DNA of 64,000 nucleotides, taken from assembly GCA_036826475.1 (NCBI GenBank), contig DAISWG010000012.1, positions 9,043-73,042 on the forward strand, read 5' to 3'. This document shows positions 59,219 to 64,000 of the stretch, one piece after another (the stretch's first letter is position 1; every line of letters starts with the position of its first letter). The position numbers and the translations under genes were made by a program. This DNA is from Miltoncostaea sp036826475 (GTDB lineage: Bacteria; Actinomycetota; Thermoleophilia; Miltoncostaeales; Miltoncostaeaceae). Below the pieces are notes generated by a model. The model did no database searches. It had not been told where the DNA came from and saw nothing but the letters and a program-made list of their open reading frames with translations.

Positions 59219-59246
59219 TCAAGGCCGGCGCCCCGCGTGCCGATGC
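59219..59246 (+). promoter_or_regulatory. Putative sigma-28 promoter of fliJ
   Basis: TCAA (59219-59222), 16 nt, GCCGATGC (59239-59246). The -10 ends 7 nt before GTG 59254, implying a leaderless message and deciding the fliJ start. Confidence 0.65.
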
Positions 59247-59253
59247 GTCGGAC

Positions 59254-59715
59254 GTGAGCGGCCGCTTCACCTTCCGTCTCGAGCAGGTGCTCGACCACCG
59301 CGCCCAGCGCGAGGACATGGTCCGCCAGGAGCTGGCCCGGGCGATGGCCGCGGTCGCCGCCCAGCAGGAGAAGGCGGTGGTCGCGCAGGCGCAGCTCGCC
59401 GCCGGGCTCGCCCACCTGCGCGCGCTCATGGGGACCCCCACCGAGCTCTCCGCGCTGCGGGCCGCCCACGCCGACCTGGCCGTGCTCCGCGCCCGGGCCG
59501 CCTACGAGGACGCGACGGTCGACCGTCTGGGCGAGGTCGCCGACGAGCGCCGCGCCGACCTGGTGCGCGCCAGCCAGGACACGGAGGCGATCGGCCAGCT
59601 GAAGGCGCGGGCGCTCGAGCGCCACCGCGCCGAGGAGCTGCGCCAGCACACGATCGCCATGGACGAGCTTGCGCTCCGTCGCGCCGCCCGCGCACGCGGC
59701 GGCGCCGCCGCATAG
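59254..59715 (+). CDS. fliJ: Flagellar export protein FliJ
   Basis: FliJ (153 residues) is a coiled-coil subunit of the export ATPase complex, inserted in the FliI ring. VSGRFTFRLEQVLDHRAQRE is the usual N-terminus ('f.f.le.vL..r...e'). The rest is one long antiparallel coiled coil (MVRQELARAMAAVAAQQEKA to LKARALERHRAEELRQHTIA). GTG 59254 is chosen by the family N-terminus and by the promoter just upstream; GTG 59155 and 59197 would add 33 or 19 odd residues. It is separated from fliI by inserted genes. Confidence 0.85.
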   Translation: MSGRFTFRLEQVLDHRAQREDMVRQELARAMAAVAAQQEKAVVAQAQLAAGLAHLRALMGTPTELSALRAAHADLAVLRARAAYEDATVDRLGEVADERRADLVRASQDTEAIGQLKARALERHRAEELRQHTIAMDELALRRAARARGGAAA

Positions 59716-59738
59716 CCGGGCCGTCGCGTCCCTGACGC

Positions 59739-59766
59739 TCCACTCGGCGGGGTCACCTGCCGATGA
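59739..59766 (+). promoter_or_regulatory. Putative sigma-28 promoter of fliK
   Basis: TCCA (59739-59742), 16 nt, GCCGATGA (59759-59766). It lies between fliJ and fliK; the ATG at 59763 is inside the -10, so fliK probably begins at 59820. Confidence 0.55.
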
Positions 59767-59819
59767 AGGGAGCGGAACACGCAGGACCACCGACACGGAA
59801 GGACGGTGTTGAGGACAGG

Positions 59820-61169
59820 ATGATCGACGCACAGCTCGCGCCGCCGCCGGTGGCAGCGAGCCGAGGGAGGGGGACCACCCCGGCCGGAGGCGAGGATGCC
59901 GCGGGCCAGGTCGAGTCCACCCACCCGGAGGAGAGCTTCAGCGCCGCACTCGGGCGCCGCTCAACCCACCGGGCCTCGGACGACGCCGGCGGAGGGACGC
60001 AGAACAACGACGCAGCCGGACCCCGGACAGGGGAGCTGCAGGGAGAGGACGCCGCCGACGCCGGCGCCTCGCAGGGGGAGACCCCGCCCGCCGACGGCGT
60101 GGCCGTGGCGATCGCGAGCGCGATCGTCGCCGCGGTGCCGCAGGCCGTCGCGGCCCAGGCCGTCTCGGCCCAGGCGGCGGCAGCCCCGGTCGTCGCCGTC
60201 GTCGCCGGGACGGCCGCGGGCGCCACGGGCCCGGTCCCCGCGCCCGTGCCGCCGCAGCCGGAGGCCGTCCCGGTCCCGGCGAAGCCCGGGACCGCCGGTC
60301 CGGCGATGCCGGTCGCGGCGCCCGTCCCGCCCGTCGCCGAGGCGGTCCCCGCACCGGCGCCCGGGACGGCCAACCAGATCACGGCCGCGGCGACGCCGCC
60401 GGCCGCGACCGCGACGGAGGGCGCCACGGACGGCGCCGCGGCGGCCCCGGCCGCCACTCCGTCCGCGACGTCCGGGACGACCGCGGCGGCGCCTGCCGCC
60501 ACGGTCTCCCTGACGCTCACCCCGGTGGCGGACGACCCCGCCGCCGGCACCCCGCAGGCGGCCGGCCCGGCCGCCGCCACCTCACAGCACGCCGCGAAGG
60601 ACGCGCCGGCCCCCGCCGCCGCGGCCACCGAGCAGGCGCCCGCCCCCGCGCGGACCGACCTGCCCACCGGCGTCGCGATCGCCACGCCGCCCGCCCAGCA
60701 GACCCGCCTCGACGCGCTGTCGGGCACGGTCACGCACGGCGGCGCCACCACCCCGCACGAGCTCGCGAAAGAGCTCGGCCAGCGGGTGCACATGGCGATC
60801 CGCGAGGGCGGCAAGGAGCTGCTCGTCAACCTCCGGCCGCCGGACCTCGGCCACCTCACCATCCGCGTGACCATGACCGAGGGCGTGCTGCAGGCGCAGA
60901 TCACCGCCGACCGGCCGGAGGCCGCGAAGCTGCTCCAGCAGACGCTGGGCAACCTCGGCTCGGCCCTCGGCGACCTCGGCTACGCGATGGGCGACCTGGA
61001 CGTCGCCTACCAGGGCGGCCGCGACGCGCAGGCGTCGTCGCAGGGCTCCCAGGGCTCCGCCGCCCGCGGCGGGACCGCCGACGCCGGCGACTCCGCCGAG
61101 GTGGCCGGCGCGGCCGCCGTCACGACCACCGGCACGGGGGACACCTCCGGCCTCGACCTGCTCGCCTAG
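59820..61169 (+). CDS. fliK: Flagellar hook-length control protein FliK
   Basis: This 449-residue FliK has a long Ala/Pro-rich, probably extended N-terminal ruler region (about 1-300). Its C-terminal Flg_hook domain is well conserved: HELAKELGQRVHMAIREGGK, ELLVNLRPPDLGHLTIRVTM and LQAQITADRPEAAKLLQQTL. It secretes with hook protein and flips the export switch with FlhB. ATG 59820 follows GAGGACAGG and lies after the putative promoter; the frame is open from 59763. flgD follows after 9 bp. Confidence 0.92.
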   Translation: MIDAQLAPPPVAASRGRGTTPAGGEDAAGQVESTHPEESFSAALGRRSTHRASDDAGGGTQNNDAAGPRTGELQGEDAADAGASQGETPPADGVAVAIASAIVAAVPQAVAAQAVSAQAAAAPVVAVVAGTAAGATGPVPAPVPPQPEAVPVPAKPGTAGPAMPVAAPVPPVAEAVPAPAPGTANQITAAATPPAATATEGATDGAAAAPAATPSATSGTTAAAPAATVSLTLTPVADDPAAGTPQAAGPAAATSQHAAKDAPAPAAAATEQAPAPARTDLPTGVAIATPPAQQTRLDALSGTVTHGGATTPHELAKELGQRVHMAIREGGKELLVNLRPPDLGHLTIRVTMTEGVLQAQITADRPEAAKLLQQTLGNLGSALGDLGYAMGDLDVAYQGGRDAQASSQGSQGSAARGGTADAGDSAEVAGAAAVTTTGTGDTSGLDLLA

Positions 61170-61178
61170 GAGGGCACG

Positions 61179-61610
61179 ATGGCGGACACCACCATCCCGC
61201 CCGTCACGGGCGCGTACAACCCGGCCGACCCGTCGGCCGCCAAGAAGGCCGAGCAGACCGACATGTTCTCGTCGGACGGGTTCCTGAAGCTGCTGGCCAG
61301 CCAGATCAAGGGCCAGAACCCGCTCGAGCCGATGAAGGACACCGAGTTCGTCGCCCAGATGGCGCAGTTCTCGCAGCTCGAGCAGATCACCAATCTCGCC
61401 AAGGACACCGCGGCGATGAACCTGAGCAGCCGCCTGGCGCAGGGCGCCTCGCTGGTCGGCAAGACCGTGAGCTACCTGCCCAAGGGGGAGACGACGCCGA
61501 TCACCGGCACCGTCTCCGCGGTCACGATGGGCGCTGACGGCCGCTCGATGGCCCTCACCGTCAACGGCGTGTCCGTCGACGCGAAGCTCGTCACCCAGGT
61601 GGGCGCGTGA
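61179..61610 (+). CDS. flgD: Flagellar hook capping protein FlgD
   Basis: FlgD (143 residues) caps the growing hook. SSDGFLKLLASQIKGQNPLE with PMKDTEFVAQMAQFSQLEQI is the highly conserved N-terminal signature. The C-terminal part is a reduced beta domain (GASLVGKTVSYLPKGETTPI to LTVNGVSVDAKLVTQV), shorter than in enteric bacteria, as in other Gram-positives. GGAGGGC precedes ATG 61179. Its stop overlaps the next gene by 4 bp. Confidence 0.96.
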   Translation: MADTTIPPVTGAYNPADPSAAKKAEQTDMFSSDGFLKLLASQIKGQNPLEPMKDTEFVAQMAQFSQLEQITNLAKDTAAMNLSSRLAQGASLVGKTVSYLPKGETTPITGTVSAVTMGADGRSMALTVNGVSVDAKLVTQVGA

Positions 61611-61993
61611 GCGACCCCGGCACCCACGTCGGCCGGGTCGCCCCGGCCGCCGCGCCCGCGCAGGCCGCGCGGGCGGGTCGCGGCGCCGCGGCGCCCGGCT
61701 TCGACGCGCTCCTCGGCAGCAAGCTCGCCGACGGGCCCGCACCGGTCCGCTGGAGCGCCCACGCCGTGCAGCGGCTGGGCCAGCGCCAGCTCGCCGTCAC
61801 CCCCGAGATGCAGCAGCGGCTCGAGGGCGCCGTCGACAAGCTGGCCGCGAAGGGCGGCCGCGAGGCCATCGTGATGATGGACTCGCTCGCCGTCGTGGTC
61901 TCGGTGACCAACCGCACCGTGATCACCGCCGTCGATCAGGGCGGCATGAAGGACCAGGTCTTCACGAACATCGACAGCGCCGCCATCACCTAG
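61607..61993 (+). CDS. TIGR02530-type flagellar operon protein
   Basis: This 128-residue protein lies between flgD and flgE, the fixed position of the TIGR02530 family. The C-terminal half is conserved: WSAHAVQRLGQRQLAVTPEM, LEGAVDKLAAKGGREAIVMM, SLAVVVSVTNRTVITAVDQG and then KDQVFTNIDSAAI. The last resembles the family's 'n.vfTNIDs..i' end. The function is not established; a hook assembly role is presumed from position. It overlaps flgD (ATGA). Confidence 0.88.
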   Translation: MSDPGTHVGRVAPAAAPAQAARAGRGAAAPGFDALLGSKLADGPAPVRWSAHAVQRLGQRQLAVTPEMQQRLEGAVDKLAAKGGREAIVMMDSLAVVVSVTNRTVITAVDQGGMKDQVFTNIDSAAIT

Positions 61994-62082
61994 GCGCCAC
62001 ACACGTACGGATACGGGCGGCCGGGGCTGGACCTCATCGGAGGGGGTTCCGCCGCCACACCAGGGAAGGGAGACCCACACCG

Positions 62083-62940
62083 ATGATGCGCTCCATGTTC
62101 GCGGCCGTCTCAGGCCTGCGGAACCACCAGACCATGATGGACGTGCTGTCCTCGAACATCTCGAACGTCAACACGTTCGGCTACAAGAGCCAGCGCGCGA
62201 CCTTCAAGGACTCGCTGTACCAGAACCTCTCCGGCGCCGGCGCCCCCGTGCCCCCCAGCACGGGCGGCACCAACCCGCGCCAGGTCGGCCTGGGCATGTC
62301 GCTCAACTCGATCGACACCCTCATGACGCAGGGCAACGCCCAGAGCACGGGCGTCGTCACGGACATGATGATCCAGGGCGACGGCTTCTTCCGCGTCGCC
62401 GCGGCCGGTGCCACCTTCGGCGGCGTCGGCGGCAACGACCAGACGGCGGGCGGCGAGCTCTACACCCGCGCCGGGAACTTCTCGTTCGACAGCCAGGGCT
62501 ACCTGGTCACGACGAAGGGCCAGTACGTGCTCGGCACCGTCGCCGGCACCGGCAACATCGGCCGCCTCCAGGTCGACCCGGCCACCACCGCCGCCATCAA
62601 CGTCGACGCGGCCGGCGGCATCACCGCCGTCAGCACCGCGGGCGTCTCCACCCCGATCGGCAACCTGAGCCTCGCGAAGTTCGCGAACGCCCCGGGCCTC
62701 GAGCGGGCCGGCGACAACATGTGGCGGGTGTCGAACAACTCGGGCCCCGCCGTCAACGGCGCCCCCGGCGGCGTCGCCGGCCACGGCAACATCGTGCCCG
62801 GCGCCCTCGAGATGTCCAACGTGGACCTCGCCCTCGAGTTCACGAACATGATCATCGCCCAGCGCGGCTTCCAGGCGAACAGCCGTGCGATCACCACCTC
62901 CGACGACATGCTCCAGGAGCTGGTGAACCTCAAGCGCTAG
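62083..62940 (+). CDS. flgE: Flagellar hook protein FlgE
   Basis: This 285-residue protein is the hook subunit, short as in Bacillus. MMRSMFAAVSGLRNHQTMMD with VLSSNISNVNTFGYKSQRAT is the hook/rod signature with the FlgE-type 'NVNT.GYK'. MMIQGDGFFRVAAAG and LYTRAGNFSFDSQGYLVTTK are the middle block. EMSNVDLALEFTNMIIAQRG is the D0 C-terminal helix. A GGAAGGGAG run precedes ATG 62083. Its domain D2 is minimal. It could be a FlgG-like rod protein, but its place after flgD favours FlgE. Confidence 0.92.
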   Translation: MMRSMFAAVSGLRNHQTMMDVLSSNISNVNTFGYKSQRATFKDSLYQNLSGAGAPVPPSTGGTNPRQVGLGMSLNSIDTLMTQGNAQSTGVVTDMMIQGDGFFRVAAAGATFGGVGGNDQTAGGELYTRAGNFSFDSQGYLVTTKGQYVLGTVAGTGNIGRLQVDPATTAAINVDAAGGITAVSTAGVSTPIGNLSLAKFANAPGLERAGDNMWRVSNNSGPAVNGAPGGVAGHGNIVPGALEMSNVDLALEFTNMIIAQRGFQANSRAITTSDDMLQELVNLKR

Positions 62941-62957
62941 CCGACCCGGCCTGACGC

Positions 62958-62984
62958 TCAGATCGCGGGCCCGACGACCGATAA
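62958..62984 (+). promoter_or_regulatory. Putative sigma-28 promoter of flbD-motA
   Basis: TCAG (62958-62961), 15 nt, ACCGATAA (62977-62984). The CCGATAA is the best -10 match in the window. Confidence 0.7.
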
Positions 62985-63012
62985 CCGGGGGGCGCACGGC
63001 AGCCCCCCGGTT
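62983..63012 (+). terminator. Strong hairpin overlapping the flbD promoter
   Basis: AACCGGGGGG (62983-62992), 10-nt loop, CCCCCCGGTT (63003-63012): a perfect 10-bp stem. Its left arm starts within the sigma-28-like -10. It can end the flgE message, and would form the first bases of the flbD-motA message. Confidence 0.65.
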
Positions 63013-63040
63013 GCGGCCCGCACGTCACGGAGGATCGAAC

Positions 63041-63253
63041 GTGATCAGCCTTCACCGCCTCAACGGCGACGAGATGACGCTCAACGCGGAGCTCATCCTC
63101 ACCGTCGAGGCCACCCCGGACACGCACATCCAGACGGTCGACCGGCGCCAGTTCTTGGTGCTCGAGAGCGTCGAGGAGGTCGTGACCGCGGTCGTCGACT
63201 ACCGCCGGCTCGTCCACGCCGGCGCGCACCTGACCGCCGCCCTCACCGCCTAG
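63041..63253 (+). CDS. flbD: FlbD family flagellar protein
   Basis: This 70-residue protein matches FlbD (SwrD in Bacillus), a small protein needed for full motor power. VISLHRLNGDEMTLNAELIL and TVEATPDTHIQTVDRRQFLV with VLESVEEVVTAVVDYRR follow the family from end to end ('I.ltrlnG..f.lN..lIe.ie..PdT.i.l..g...vv.Es..evi..i..y'). GTG 63041 is preferred with GGAGG upstream. motA follows after 18 bp. Confidence 0.94.
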   Translation: MISLHRLNGDEMTLNAELILTVEATPDTHIQTVDRRQFLVLESVEEVVTAVVDYRRLVHAGAHLTAALTA

Positions 63254-63271
63254 CGCCGGGAGCCTCCCCGC

Positions 63272-64000
63272 ATGTCCCCGCTCATCGGCCTGGTCGGCGC
63301 CTGGGTCTTCATCATCATCGGGATGATCCTGAAGGGCGGCACGATCGCCGGGATCATCTCGATCCCCGCCCTCTTCATGGTGGGCGGCGGCACGGCCTGC
63401 ATCCTGATCGCCTCCTTCGGCATGAAGGAGTGGATCTCGATGATCAAGCTGACCACCCTCTCCCTGAAGGAGCGGGCGGACAACCGGCCGGAGATCATCA
63501 AGACCCTCGTCGGCTTCTCCGAGAAGGCCCGGCGCGAGGGGCTGCTGGTGCTCGAGGAGGACAGCAAGCAGGTCGACGACCCGTTCCTGGGCAAGGGCGT
63601 CCGCCTGGTGGTGGACGGCACCGACCCCGAGCTCGTGAAGGACATCCTCGAGACCGAGCTCGACGCGATGGAGGAGCGGCACCACAAGAACCAGGACATG
63701 TTCAAGCAGGGCGGCGCCTTCGCGCCGACGGTCGGCATCCTCGCCACCGTGCTCTCGCTGGTGTCGGTGCTCCAGCACCTGGACAAGCCGGACACCCTCG
63801 GCCCCGCCATCTCGGCGGCGTTCCTCGCGACGTTCTACGGCGTGGCCGCCGCGAACGTCGTGTTCCTGCCGATCGCGAACGCCCTGAAGAAGATGACCGC
63901 GATCGAGGCGGGCGAGCGGCTGCTGATGATCGAGGGCGTGCTCTCCATCCAGAGCGGCGACAACCCGCGCATCCTGGCCGAGAAGCTGTGGAGCTTCCTG
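63272..64000 (+). CDS. motA: Flagellar motor stator protein MotA, N-terminal part
   Basis: The first 243 residues of MotA, cut by the window edge. MSPLIGLVGAWVFIIIGMIL is TM1, SIPALFMVGGGTACILIASF TM2. The cytoplasmic loop includes ARREGLLVLEEDSKQVDDPF and the HHKNQDMFKQGGAFAPTVGI segment leading to TM3, with LGPAISAAFLATFYGVAAAN at TM4. GERLLMIEGVLSIQSGDNPR follows. It forms the proton- or sodium-driven stator with MotB, expected just downstream. The ATG at 63272 lies 18 bp after flbD. Confidence 0.96.
   Translation, partial: MSPLIGLVGAWVFIIIGMILKGGTIAGIISIPALFMVGGGTACILIASFGMKEWISMIKLTTLSLKERADNRPEIIKTLVGFSEKARREGLLVLEEDSKQVDDPFLGKGVRLVVDGTDPELVKDILETELDAMEERHHKNQDMFKQGGAFAPTVGILATVLSLVSVLQHLDKPDTLGPAISAAFLATFYGVAAANVVFLPIANALKKMTAIEAGERLLMIEGVLSIQSGDNPRILAEKLWSFL

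Noticed and set aside
59160..59250. Bits resembling a c-di-GMP-I (GEMM) riboswitch upstream of fliJ, such as GGGAAACC and GGACGC.
   Set aside because: The expected P1 and tetraloop-receptor pairing could not be laid out, and the promoter motif at 59219-59246 would cut the element off.
1..64000. CRISPR arrays, tRNA, rRNA, insertion sequences or prophage genes.
   Set aside because: None was recognised on either strand by reading; short intergenic regions leave little room for them.

Overview
This window is very GC-rich bacterial DNA packed with short-spaced, often overlapping genes. The order enolase, FtsB-like, DUF501 at the left edge is typical of Actinomycetota. A complete-looking flagellar gene set with CsrA and FliW points to a motile, deep-branching actinobacterium, probably of the Thermoleophilia type (Conexibacter or Patulibacter relatives). 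The phylum is well supported by gene content; the class is inference.

Layout. 1-1.9 kb: end of eno, an FtsB-like protein, DUF501 and two small unknowns. 1.9-5.5 kb (minus): two unknown actinobacterial proteins, a stand-alone FlhB C-terminal domain and a FliK-like protein. 5.5-12.3 kb (plus): flgF, flgG, a FlgJ-type rod protein, yvyF-like, flgN, flgK, flgL, flagellin 1 and fliW. 12.3-21.4 kb: housekeeping and accessory genes, namely a small gene under a LexA-type box, a potassium channel, zwf, an anchored LytR_C protein, a sulfatase, an MFS exporter with an ArsR regulator, and a monooxygenase. 21.4-30.1 kb: a nine-gene operon for an amino-deoxysugar and its transfer. 30.1-32.4 kb: a small unknown, an omega-like RNA polymerase subunit, csrA and flagellin 2. 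32.4-43.0 kb: very large multi-domain glycosyltransferases. 43.1-45.7 kb: flaG, fliD, fliS and a FliT-like gene. 45.7-49.7 kb: alpha-glucan phosphorylase, a second fliS and an HDOD gene. 49.7-55.7 kb: flgB, flgC, fliE, fliF, fliG, fliH, fliI. 55.7-59.1 kb: three unrelated genes inserted in the flagellar operon. 59.2-64 kb: fliJ, fliK, flgD, a TIGR02530 gene, flgE, flbD and the start of motA.

How it fits together. A motif reading T(C/A)A(A/G)-N15/16-(G/T/A)CCGAT recurs upstream of flgF, both flagellins, the sugar operon, the glycosyltransferase cluster, the TPR-glycosyltransferase, fliJ, fliK and flbD-motA. It looks like a sigma-28 (FliA/SigD) promoter. It therefore ties about 18 kb of sugar and glycosyltransferase genes to the late flagellar regulon, which suggests heavy flagellin glycosylation. 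In three places the -10 lies only 7-9 nt before the start codon, implying leaderless late-class mRNAs. CsrA, FliW and GGA motifs in both flagellin leaders suggest translational control of flagellin as in Bacillus.

The second notable element is a roughly 85-bp structured repeat (three clear copies, one possible divergent one). Its two stems change sequence between copies but keep pairing, while a 19-nt segment stays constant. The clear copies lie between convergent genes.
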